Below are positions 7,489 through 14,357 of a DNA stretch of 15,069 nucleotides, piece by piece; positions within the stretch are counted from its first letter, which is position 1; the number at the start of each line of letters is the position of its first letter. This DNA is from Zipacnadum sp036504235 (lineage in GTDB: Bacteria; Armatimonadota; Zipacnadia; Zipacnadales; Zipacnadaceae), in contig DASXVN010000035.1 in the NCBI GenBank assembly GCA_036504235.1, positions 1 to 15,069 on the forward strand, given 5' to 3'. The notes beneath the pieces were generated by a model. That model was given only the letters and a program-made list of their open reading frames with translations. It was not told the origin of the DNA and made no database searches. Made by a program: the position numbers and the translations under genes.

Positions 7489-8364
7489 TTACCGTTCCCA
7501 TATCAGCCCCTTGTTCGCCATCTGCCGGGCCTTTTCCTTCCCTTGCGCCAGGCGCGCCGCGCTGGTCGCCGCGCCCGGCCCGTACCGCACCCCCACCGCC
7601 AGCAGGTGCACCGCCTCCCCCTCCGGCTCCTCGCCCAGTTCCGCATACAGCCGCCGCGCCCGCTCGGTGAAGCGCGCCTGCATCGCCGCCACCAGCCCCT
7701 CCGCCCGCTCCGGGTCCGTCAGCAGGAAGAAATCGTCGCCGCCCAGGTGCGCCAGAAAGTCCTCCGGCCGGCCCTCCGCCTCCAGCGTCTCCCCCAGGGC
7801 CGCGGCGACCGCCCGTAGCATCTCGTCGCCCCGCTCGTAGCCGTAGCGGTCGTTGAAGGCCTTAAACCGCCGCAGGTCCAGCGCCACCAGCGCCCCCGCC
7901 GGCCGGCGCGCCCGCTCCTGATCCAGCCGCCCCCGCCCGGGCAGGCCGGTCAGCGGGTTCAGCTCCTGCCGCCGCCGGGCCGAGCGCAGGCGCGACCGCA
8001 GCCGCCGCACCAGCCGCTCGCCCCCCCGCTCCGGGTCCACATACTCGTCCGCCCCCGCCTCCAGGGCCTCCGTCTCCCCCGCGTCGCTGAACGCCTCCGC
8101 CACCACCACCACAAACAGCCCGCTGCCCACCCGCAGATTCCGCACCTGCCGGCACAGCTCCCGCGCGTCCGCGTCCGCCAGGTACTCACCCACCACCGCG
8201 GCCTCCGCGCCGGACCGCGCTGCCGCCAGTACCTCCGCCGCCGTCGTCACCCGCGCCACCGGCCCTAGCGCCAGCCGCGCGGCCAGCTCGGCCGCAGCCC
8301 CGCCGGTAGCCACCAGCCGCCGCCGCTCTGTCTCGCTCTGATTATCGGTAGTTTCGTCCGTCAC
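7489..8364 (-). CDS. GGDEF-family protein with N-terminal pseudo-receiver (GGDDF variant)
   Basis: A 291-residue cytoplasmic protein. Residues about 15-125 have receiver-like alternation (LVATGG, AAVVGEYLADADA, GLFVVVVAEAF, AGADEYVDP), but the usual acidic pair and phospho-acceptor Asp are missing, the latter position reading VVGEYL; I call it a pseudo-receiver. Residues 134-291 form a GGDEF domain: NPLTGLPG (136-143), metal-site Asp163 in ALDLRRFKAFND, GYERGDEML, and the signature as GGDDF (208-212). An RxxD site, Arg199-Asp202, sits exactly five residues before it, the position of the allosteric c-di-GMP inhibitory site. The Asp in place of the usual Glu makes cyclase activity uncertain; it could be an active diguanylate cyclase or a nucleotide-binding regulator. 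No EAL domain is present. The GTG start at 8364 has no clear Shine-Dalgarno and is the least certain part. The partner receiver lies downstream. Confidence 0.85.
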   Translation of the reverse strand: MTDETTDNQSETERRRLVATGGAAAELAARLALGPVARVTTAAEVLAAARSGAEAAVVGEYLADADARELCRQVRNLRVGSGLFVVVVAEAFSDAGETEALEAGADEYVDPERGGERLVRRLRSRLRSARRRQELNPLTGLPGRGRLDQERARRPAGALVALDLRRFKAFNDRYGYERGDEMLRAVAAALGETLEAEGRPEDFLAHLGGDDFFLLTDPERAEGLVAAMQARFTERARRLYAELGEEPEGEAVHLLAVGVRYGPGAATSAARLAQGKEKARQMANKGLIWER

Positions 8365-8445
8365 TTTAGCCCCGCGCTTGCGCGATCTCTCCGGCAGGTC
8401 ACTGGCCCCACGAGGGGGAACTTAGCTTCCGTCTTCTTCCCAGCC

Positions 8446-10008
8446 ATGAACAAACCTTCCCGCGTCCTAACCTGGCTGATCCTTCTGGGGGCTTTCTACC
8501 TCGGATTCGCCGCCGGCACCAGTCGCCTGTGGGACTACGATCTCTGGTGGCACCTGCGCACCGGCCAGCAGATTCTCGCCACCGGCGCGATTCCCCACGT
8601 GGACCCCTTCTCCTGGACGCGCCCCGGCGCCCCCTGGATCACCCACGAGTGGGGCTGGGAGGTCCTGCTCTTTGCGGTTTACCAGTACGCGGGGCTGCTG
8701 GGGATCATCTACCTCAAGGCGACGCTGTGCGGCCTGTGCGCGGCGCTGGGCGCGGGGTTGGCCCTGCGCTGGGGCGCCGGCGTGCTCCCCGCGCTGGTCT
8801 CGACTTCCCTGTTCACCCTCGCCCTGCGCCCCTGGGTCAACGCGCGCCCCGCCATGCTGGTGGTGCTCTACGTCCTGGTGATGATCCACCTGATGACCTC
8901 GGCGCGCCAGGGCCGGGCGCGGGTCCTGTGGTGGCTACCGCTGCTCTTCCTGTGCTGGGCCAACACGCACGGCACCTTCCTGATCGGCTGGATGCAGCTG
9001 GCGGTCTTCGGCTTCTGCTCGGTCTTCCAGCCGGAATCCGGCAGTGACCTGCGCCGCTGCCTCTGCCGCCCCTCGCTGGCCCCGCTGCGGCCGCTGATCC
9101 TGCCCGGCCTGGCCTCCGTCGCCGTCTGCCTGCTCAATCCCAGCGGCGTGTCGGGCTTCCTCTACCCCTTCAGCTACCTGCTCGGCGAGAACTCCTATCA
9201 CGCGCAGATCATCGCCGAGTACGCCTCGCCGGACTTCCACAACGCGGCTTTCCTGGGCGTCGAGGTGCTCATGATCTTCACCCTCGTGGCGGTGATGGTC
9301 TCCCCGCTGGCGCCCACGCTGTGGGAGGGGGTCCTGCTCACCCTGGGCCTCTACCTGTTCCTCAAGTGGTCGCGCAACGGCCCGCTGCTGGCCGTCTTCT
9401 GCCTGCCGATCGCCGCCCGCCACCTGACCGCCCGCCTCCGCGTCAGCGCCGGAGCCTGGCTGGCCCAAGACTTCTCCGACGTGCCGCCGCTGAGTCCCGC
9501 CTTCCGCCTGCTGGCGGCGGCGGTGCTGCTGGCCACCCTGGTCCTGCTCGCGCCCAAGGACCCCCGCGACTCCGCCACGGTTGCCGACAATATGGTCCCC
9601 GTCCGCGCGGTGGAGGTCATCAGCCTCAACGGGATGCAGGGCCCCATGTTCAACAGCTACGACTGGGGCGGCTACCTGCTCTGGAAGCTCTGGCCGCGCT
9701 ATCAGGTCTACATTGACGGCCGCGCGGACATGTACGGGACGGATCTGCTGCGGGAGGCGAACAAGATCCTGCGGCTCCAAGCGGGGTGGCGCGAGGCGCT
9801 TCAGCAGCGCCACATCGAGTGGCTGCTCCTGCACGCCGATGCGCCGCTGGCGGTGGTTTTGGAGGGAGAAGACGAGTACGCGCCGCTCTACCAGGACGAT
9901 CTAGCGGTCCTACTGGTCCGCCGCGGCGGAGTCAACCAGGCCCTCCTGGACGCCGCCGAGCACAAAAAGCTAAAGCTACCCCCAACCCCCGCGCCGAGCG
10001 CGGAGTAG
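8446..10008 (+). CDS. Polytopic membrane protein, GT-C glycosyltransferase-like
   Basis: A 520-residue integral membrane protein with roughly ten hydrophobic segments between residues 8 and 365, and a soluble C-terminal domain (about 395-505). After the first helix comes RLWDYDLWWHLRTGQQI (Asp30, Asp32, His36), then HVDPFSWTRPGAPWITHEWGWE (51-72). An acidic first extracytoplasmic loop is typical of GT-C glycosyltransferases using lipid-linked sugars, but I cannot assign a donor or acceptor. The C-terminal part carries MFNSYDWGGYLLWKLWPRY and YIDGRADMYG, a pattern I associate with uncharacterised membrane proteins of this layout. ATG 8446 gives an immediate first helix; no good Shine-Dalgarno is near it, the closest being GAGGGGGAA at 8412-8420, which is too far. 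It is divergent from the GGDEF gene, with an 81-nt spacer in which I see no clear promoter. Confidence 0.72.
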   Translation: MNKPSRVLTWLILLGAFYLGFAAGTSRLWDYDLWWHLRTGQQILATGAIPHVDPFSWTRPGAPWITHEWGWEVLLFAVYQYAGLLGIIYLKATLCGLCAALGAGLALRWGAGVLPALVSTSLFTLALRPWVNARPAMLVVLYVLVMIHLMTSARQGRARVLWWLPLLFLCWANTHGTFLIGWMQLAVFGFCSVFQPESGSDLRRCLCRPSLAPLRPLILPGLASVAVCLLNPSGVSGFLYPFSYLLGENSYHAQIIAEYASPDFHNAAFLGVEVLMIFTLVAVMVSPLAPTLWEGVLLTLGLYLFLKWSRNGPLLAVFCLPIAARHLTARLRVSAGAWLAQDFSDVPPLSPAFRLLAAAVLLATLVLLAPKDPRDSATVADNMVPVRAVEVISLNGMQGPMFNSYDWGGYLLWKLWPRYQVYIDGRADMYGTDLLREANKILRLQAGWREALQQRHIEWLLLHADAPLAVVLEGEDEYAPLYQDDLAVLLVRRGGVNQALLDAAEHKKLKLPPTPAPSAE

Positions 10009-10011
10009 AGG

Positions 10012-10147
10012 CCGTTGCCTTTCTCCCCTCTCCCGCAGGGAGAGGGGCCGGGGGTGAGGAAGCCGTTGCCGTTTGTAGGGCGGGGGCTACGTCCCCCGCC
10101 GACTAACGTTCGCTTACCGACGGCGGGGTACGAGCCCCCGCCCTACA
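10012..10147 (+). repeat. Intergenic mosaic R4: modules B and A
   Basis: A GCCGTTGCC linker leads to module B (stem 10025-10034 with 10038-10047, G-rich tail to GGTGAGG), then GCCGTTGCCGTTT and module A (arms 10074-10101 and 10121-10147). The left arm of A carries the CTACGTCC variant instead of CTCGTACC, while the right arm matches the CTCGTACC type, so the arms have diverged independently. Here B precedes A, the reverse of R1. Confidence 0.85.
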
Positions 10148-10164
10148 AACGACATCCTCCCCCT

Positions 10165-10509
10165 CTACTTCCCGACCTCAATAACCTCATCTTGCGGCTT
10201 GGCCCCCGGGACCGCCGCCGCCCCCGCGCCGCAGTCCGGATTCACGGCCGTCTTGTAGGTGGTCCGTGGCGGCACCTTCACCGTCACCCGGCCGCCGACG
10301 AGCACGGTGAAATCCAGCTCCTGCGTCTGCCCGGCGTTGTCCACCCAGCTCACCACCATCGGCAACTGGGTATTCCCGTTGTTGTTGAAGACCAGGGAAA
10401 TCTTCCCCTCGCCCACGGTGTCGTTCTGCCCCCCGCACCCGGCCAGTCCCAGCGCCAGTATCACCACCGCGGCCAGCGCCGCTCCTGCTACTCGTTGCCT
10501 CGTGTTCAT
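10165..10509 (-). CDS. Small lipoprotein of unknown function
   Basis: The product is 114 residues from the ATG at 10509. Seven small or hydrophobic residues (AVVILALGLAG) precede a lipobox LAGC, so the mature protein would start at the Cys (residue 25 of this form) and be lipid-anchored outside the inner membrane. The mature part is short and strand-rich (ISLVFNNNGNTQLPMVVSWVD, ELDFTVLVGGRVTVKVPP) with one further Cys in NPDCGAG. No family is recognised. AGGAGG at 10519-10524 is 9 nt from ATG 10509 but only 3 nt from the in-frame ATG at 10515, so the inner start is preferred; the longer form would have 116 residues. It lies downstream of the larger lipoprotein gene on the same strand, with mosaic R5 between them. 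Confidence 0.8.
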   Translation of the reverse strand: MNTRQRVAGAALAAVVILALGLAGCGGQNDTVGEGKISLVFNNNGNTQLPMVVSWVDNAGQTQELDFTVLVGGRVTVKVPPRTTYKTAVNPDCGAGAAAVPGAKPQDEVIEVGK

Positions 10510-10536
10510 CGTCATCTGCCTCCTGGCGTTGCCTTT

Positions 10537-10638
10537 TGTAGGGCGGGGGCTCGTACCCCGCCGGCCGTTAGCCGTTTGCCTTTGTCTTTCCCCCCTCTCC
10601 CGCAGGGAGAGGGGCCGGGGGTGAGGAAGCCGTTCGCC
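10537..10638 (+). repeat. Intergenic mosaic R5: half module A and module B
   Basis: Only the left arm of module A is present (10537-10563); it stops exactly at the CCGCCG arm end and runs into a GCCGTTAGCCGTTTGCC linker. Module B follows (stem 10592-10601 with 10605-10614, tail to GGTGAGG at about 10626) and then GAAGCCGTTCGCC, which reaches the stop codon of the larger lipoprotein gene. Confidence 0.83.
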
Positions 10639-11511
10639 TTACACCTCAAACCCGTACTTCTGAAACAGCTCCGTGAAGTCCTGCCCGGTGACCCGCCGCA
10701 GCGTCTTGATCAGCTCGCGGTTCCCCTCGGCGGGGCTAGTGACTTTGGTCAGCGGCAGGCCGCGCCGCTGCAGGTCGCGAAACACCCGCGGCCACATGTC
10801 GGCGGAACCCCTCTCCGCGATGCCGGACCACAGCAGCAGTTGGCGCTGGCGGTCCAGAACCCGCGTCTCGGCCCCTTCCGGGGGCCGCTGGTTGTCCAGC
10901 CAGAACTTGACGTTGCGGTCCTCTTCGTCCTGGTACCTGATGATATACGCGTTCATCTCCGCCGCGCGCAGGCCCGCCCACATCCCCGGCGCCACGTTGC
11001 GCGCCATCATCGCCGCCAGGCCGTTTTCCACCTGGGTATTGCCCAGGCCCAGGTAGTCGTCGAAGACCTCAGCCAGCCCCTCCATGGTCCCCAGCATCTG
11101 CGCGTTGATCCAGCGCTCGTCACCGCTCGGAGCCACCAGGTAGTCCACGCCCAGCCGCAGCGTCCCCGCGCCCTCATAGACCGGCGGCGAGGGCAGATCG
11201 GGGAAGCCGGGGGCCGCCTGCGTCTCGTAGATCACCCGCCACTGGTAGGGCGGCTCCACCTGGTAGGTATCGTGCAGCGCCAGCCAGGCGCGGCTGAGCA
11301 GGTCGCGCGTGAGGTCCGTCTGCGCGGTGTAACCAGGGGGAATAGTCAGCTCAAAACGGGGTCCCCCGGGCGGGGTAGTCACCTGCGGCCCGCCCGCGTC
11401 GCCGCCGGAGCGCGGACAGGCGCCCAGGCCGCCCAGCAGCAGCCCCAGGGCCAGCAGAGCAGTAAGCGTTCGCGGCAGGCCCGCCAAGCGAGTGTCGGCC
11501 AAGCGATTCAC
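10639..11511 (-). CDS. Lipoprotein, possible degenerate gluzincin-like domain
   Basis: A 290-residue protein with a signal peptide (hydrophobic core LTALLALGLLLGGL, residues 16-29) and lipobox LGAC with Cys32, so it should be lipid-anchored outside the cytoplasm. The mature part begins with a Gly/Pro-rich linker. Residues 139-170 recall the active-site layout of gluzincin-type metallopeptidases: MEGLAEVF where HExxHxx would be expected, then VENGLAAMM where an EGLAxY segment is usual. Both zinc-ligand His positions (Met143 and Ala147) are lost, so if the relation is real it is not a zinc peptidase. The C-terminal half (LRRVTGQDFTELFQKYGFEV) resembles the helical tail of such proteins. The GTG start at 11511 has no good Shine-Dalgarno. 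It lies 49 nt after ilvN on the same strand. The lipoprotein call is firm; the fold is a guess. Confidence 0.75.
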   Translation of the reverse strand: MNRLADTRLAGLPRTLTALLALGLLLGGLGACPRSGGDAGGPQVTTPPGGPRFELTIPPGYTAQTDLTRDLLSRAWLALHDTYQVEPPYQWRVIYETQAAPGFPDLPSPPVYEGAGTLRLGVDYLVAPSGDERWINAQMLGTMEGLAEVFDDYLGLGNTQVENGLAAMMARNVAPGMWAGLRAAEMNAYIIRYQDEEDRNVKFWLDNQRPPEGAETRVLDRQRQLLLWSGIAERGSADMWPRVFRDLQRRGLPLTKVTSPAEGNRELIKTLRRVTGQDFTELFQKYGFEV

Positions 11512-11560
11512 CTCAGGGAGTTGCGGTGGGGGTAGCGAATCAGTCCCGAGGGCCGGGCGG

Positions 11561-12046
11561 TTAGCTGGCCTGCAGTCCTCGGGCCAGGACGACCTTGCCG
11601 GTGCGGACCAGTTCCACGATGCCGAAGTCGCCCATCAGTTCCACGAAAGCGTCGATCTTAGAGGTATCGCCGGTCATCTCGACGGTCACCATGCCCCGCG
11701 CCACATCCACGATTTCGCCGCGGAAGATGGTCGCCACCTGCATAACCTCGGCCCGCGACTTACGGTCCACCTGCACCTTCATCAGGCACAGTTCCCGCTC
11801 GATGGTGATGTCCTGGGTATGGTCGAGCACCTTGAGCACGTCCACCAGCTTATCAAGCTGCCGGCAGATCTGCTCCAGGACGCGGTCATCCCCGGTGACG
11901 GTGAGGATAATGCGCGAGACGGCGGCGTCCTCGGTCTCGGCGACGGCGAGGCTATCGAGGTTGAACCCCCGGCGGGCAAACAAAGCGGCGCACCGCGCCA
12001 GCACGCCGGGCTTATTTTCCACGAGAACGGAGATGGTGTGTTTCAT
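11561..12046 (-). CDS. ilvN: Acetolactate synthase small (regulatory) subunit
   Basis: A 161-residue protein, the usual length for IlvN/IlvH. It binds the IlvB/IlvI catalytic subunit, raises its activity and mediates valine feedback inhibition in branched-chain amino acid synthesis. The N-terminal ACT domain (about 3-77) is clear: ISVLVENKPGVLARCAALFARRGFNLDSLAVAETED. Gly14 and Asn29, positions where changes cause valine resistance in E. coli IlvH, are both present, so feedback control is likely kept. The C-terminal domain (about 80-158) has the expected ELCLMKVQVD, FRGEIVDVA and the GDTSKIDAFVELMGDFGIVELVRTG region. ATG 12046 has GAGG at 12055-12058. A perfect extended -10 lies upstream. No ilvB or ilvC is in the window, so the gene is separated from its catalytic partner here. 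The ilvH symbol would be equally valid. Confidence 0.95.
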   Translation of the reverse strand: MKHTISVLVENKPGVLARCAALFARRGFNLDSLAVAETEDAAVSRIILTVTGDDRVLEQICRQLDKLVDVLKVLDHTQDITIERELCLMKVQVDRKSRAEVMQVATIFRGEIVDVARGMVTVEMTGDTSKIDAFVELMGDFGIVELVRTGKVVLARGLQAS

Positions 12047-12084
12047 CGAGTTATCCTCTCCCAGGGGGATGCAAACGTGGCGAG

Positions 12085-12093
12085 ATTATAGCA
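12085..12093 (-). promoter_or_regulatory. Extended -10 promoter element for ilvN
   Basis: Read on the minus strand, 12093-12085 is TGCTATAAT, a perfect TATAAT with the TGn extension. It sits 39 nt before the ilvN start, giving a leader of about 30 nt. No good -35 is visible at the normal spacing, which an extended -10 can tolerate. It is almost the only AT-rich stretch in the gap. Confidence 0.65.
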
Positions 12094-12137
12094 CATCGCC
12101 CGGCTCGGGGGGAAACAGGGGGGGGCCGTCGCCTTTG

Positions 12138-12297
12138 TCGTCGGTGGCACCGGCGTCTCGCCGGTGTGCCGTTGGCCGGAGGGGCCGCACGAGCGAAGCG
12201 AGGCCGGCCCTGCCGTTGCCGTTTGTAGGGCGGGGGCTCGTAACCCGCCGGACTAACGTTCGCCTAGCGACGGCGGGGTACAAGCCCCCGCCCTACA
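12138..12297 (+). repeat. Intergenic mosaic R6: modules C, D and A
   Basis: Module C (12143-12170) is joined by GTTGGCC to module D (12178-12210, GGGGCCG...CGGCCC around GAGCGAAGCGAG), then by GCCGTTGCCGTTT to module A (arms 12224-12250 and 12271-12297, 20-nt loop nearly identical to that of R1). It fills the gap between the murJ stop and the ilvN promoter; the module A hairpin, just past murJ, could also act as its terminator, although it has no U-tract. Confidence 0.85.
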
Positions 12298-12320
12298 GTA
12301 ACGACCCCCGCCGTCTCCCC

Positions 12321-13997
12321 CTACTTCCGAAACCGTCTCCCCAGCAGCGCAAACGCTGAGTGTAGCTCCTCTACCCTAAACAGCCAGGCCAGCGCCACGA
12401 AGACCAGCGTGGCCGCCAGCATCGGCCCGAAGATCGCCGCCAGCTTGGCCACGGCGCCCTGGTCGCCCAGCAGGCGGTACGAGACCTGCAGGCCATACCA
12501 ACATACTGCGCCGAAGGCGCCGGCCGGGATCAGTTGCCGCAGTAGGCTGCGCCCAATCCGCGCCCCGTCCAGGGTCCCCACCTTCCGCTTGAGCAGCAGC
12601 GCCAGCAGCCCGGCGTTGGCCCAGTTGGCGATCGAGGTCGCCAGCGCCAGCCCGCCCAGCCCCAACACGCGCGACAGGGGCATGGCTATCGTCAAGCACA
12701 CCACCACCGCGCTCACCCCCGCCCACACCGCAGTCGCGGTATCGCGCCGGGCGTAGAAGGCGCGGGTTAGGATGTACACCAGCGACAGGGGAACGATCCC
12801 CCAACCATACCAGAACAGACAATCGGAGGTTCGCGCCGCGCACTCCGGCGTAAGGCCGTGACCTAGCAGCCGAATGATCGGGTCGCGCAGGACGGTCATA
12901 ATCAGCGCCGCCGGCACCGTCAAGAACATCGTGCTGCGAATGCCAAAGGAAAAGTCGCGCCGGTAGGCCTCCTCATCTTCGCGAGCAAAGTTATCCGCGA
13001 GATAGGCAAAGACCGCAATGGCGATCCCCGCCCCGATGAATCGAGTCGGGAACTTCCACAGGCGATCGGCCACGGCGAAGGCGGTCGCGCCATTTGTCTT
13101 GTCCACGATGGTCGCCATGGAGCTGGTGACCAGCGTGAGAATCTCCGCCACCGACAGCCCAAAGATCACCGGCAAGACCAGCTTCAGCGCCTGCTGGAAC
13201 CCCTCGTCGTGAAAGTCCAGAATCGCCAGGAGCCGCGCTCCCCGCCGCCGTAGCGCGGGAATCTGCAACACCACGTTGCACAGGAGGGACGAAATCGGAA
13301 TGGACAGCGCCACGGCCACGATGCCATATTCGCGCGGCGCGAAGACCACCGCCAGCCCGATGAATACGTTGAACAAAATGGGACTCATCGCCGGCCACAG
13401 GAAATGCTTCTGCGCGTTGAGCATGCCCATGAGCAGCCCGCCCAGGAGCATGAACAGCTCCGAGGGGAACATGAACCGCATCAGCAGGGTGGTCATTTCG
13501 TACTCGTGCTGCTGGCCCGCGCCGGTCCAGCCGGGCGCAACGAGGATGGTCAGCGGCTTGGCGAAAGCCACCCCCAAACCAATCACCAGCGTAGCCAGCA
13601 AGCCGAGAATCCACAGGGTGCTGGAGAAGGTCCGCCAAGCCTTGGCGTGCTCGCCTTTCGCCAGGTAACGGGAAAACACCGGCACGAACCCCGTGCGCAA
13701 GGCGCCGCCCGCTACCAGGAAGTACACAAAATTAGGAATACGGAAGGCCTGCCAGTAAGCATTCAGGTCCGGCAGGTGCTCGGCGTCACCAAACCGCCAG
13801 GACAAGGCCGCCACCAGCGCCAATCCGGTAATGGCGCTCAGCAGCGTCATCACCATCATCAGCACCGAGGCGCTCATCAACCCTCGCGAAGGCGCCGGCG
13901 CTTGCCCCGGGATCTCGGCGAAGGTCTCGGCCTCCGCAGCCGACAGCTCGCCGGCGCTCGCCGCGCCTTCCAGTTCCAAACCCATATCGTCGCTCAT
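12321..13997 (-). CDS. murJ: Lipid II flippase MurJ (MviN)
   Basis: A 558-residue polytopic inner-membrane protein of the MOP superfamily, predicted to flip lipid II across the membrane for peptidoglycan synthesis. About fourteen hydrophobic segments begin at residue 42. Family-typical stretches include NFVYFLVAGGALRTGFVPVFSRYLAKGE, FMFPSELFMLLGGLLMGMLNAQKHFLWPAMSPILFN (shown here only as landmarks, about residues 170-210), FPTRFIGAGIAIAVFAYLADN and FYARRDTATAV. A 40-residue acidic, Ala/Glu-rich cytoplasmic extension precedes the first helix and is longer than in most MurJ proteins. ATG 13997 has GAGGGAG at 14004-14010, and a TATAAT lies further upstream. The 3' end abuts mosaic R6. A different MOP-family transporter is a less likely reading, and other MurJ paralogues may exist elsewhere. 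Confidence 0.93.
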   Translation of the reverse strand: MSDDMGLELEGAASAGELSAAEAETFAEIPGQAPAPSRGLMSASVLMMVMTLLSAITGLALVAALSWRFGDAEHLPDLNAYWQAFRIPNFVYFLVAGGALRTGFVPVFSRYLAKGEHAKAWRTFSSTLWILGLLATLVIGLGVAFAKPLTILVAPGWTGAGQQHEYEMTTLLMRFMFPSELFMLLGGLLMGMLNAQKHFLWPAMSPILFNVFIGLAVVFAPREYGIVAVALSIPISSLLCNVVLQIPALRRRGARLLAILDFHDEGFQQALKLVLPVIFGLSVAEILTLVTSSMATIVDKTNGATAFAVADRLWKFPTRFIGAGIAIAVFAYLADNFAREDEEAYRRDFSFGIRSTMFLTVPAALIMTVLRDPIIRLLGHGLTPECAARTSDCLFWYGWGIVPLSLVYILTRAFYARRDTATAVWAGVSAVVVCLTIAMPLSRVLGLGGLALATSIANWANAGLLALLLKRKVGTLDGARIGRSLLRQLIPAGAFGAVCWYGLQVSYRLLGDQGAVAKLAAIFGPMLAATLVFVALAWLFRVEELHSAFALLGRRFRK

Positions 13998-14034
13998 CCG
14001 TTACTCCCTCAGCCCAGCTCCAGTCGGAGAGACG

Positions 14035-14040
14035 ATTATA
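14035..14040 (-). promoter_or_regulatory. -10 promoter element for murJ
   Basis: Read on the minus strand, 14040-14035 is a perfect TATAAT, 37 nt before the murJ ATG. The -35 region (around 14058-14063) is TCGCCT and weak. As with ilvN, the element stands out from very GC-rich surroundings and lies just inside the edge of a repeat array. Confidence 0.55.
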
Positions 14041-14070
14041 CCTCGTCCGCCCCGGTAAGGCGAGAGCGGA

Positions 14071-14288
14071 GGCCGTTGCCGTCAGTGGCACCGGCGTCTC
14101 GCCGGTGTGCCGTTGGCCGTTGCCGTTGGAGGGGCCGCACGAGCGCAGCGAGGTCGGCCCGGCCGTGGCCTCTGCCGTACTGTAGGGCGGGGGCTACGTC
14201 CCCCGCCGGCCGTGGCCGTTGCCGTTGCCGTTTGTAGGGCGGGGGCTCGTACCCCGCCGACGCTAACGATTGGTTACCGACGGCGGGA
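14071..14288 (+). repeat. Intergenic mosaic R7: modules C, D, half A, truncated A
   Basis: After a GCCGTTGCC linker come module C (14084-14111), GCCGTTGGCCGTTGCCGTT, module D (14128-14160), and a half module A (14181-14208, left arm only, CTACGTCC variant). A run of four hexamers follows, GCCGTG plus three GCCGTT (14209-14232), then a second module A: left arm 14233-14259 and loop intact, right arm cut after CGGCGGG at about 14287. From 14289 to 14357 I see only GC-rich sequence with no recognisable site. The array lies between the divergent murJ and MNT genes. Confidence 0.85.
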
Positions 14289-14357
14289 GCCTCTTTCCCC
14301 GTTCCACGTTCCCCCTCCCCAGCAGGCCTCCCCCCCTCCCCCGGCGAATATCTCCTC

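Noticed and set aside
8365..8445. Divergent promoter between the GGDEF and GT-C-like genes
   Set aside because: Expected from gene order, but no -10 or -35 like sequence could be seen on either strand.
10015..11535. 506-residue open frame on the + strand across two lipoprotein genes
   Set aside because: It runs through repeat modules and opposite to two genes with lipoboxes; its sequence shows no fold or motif.
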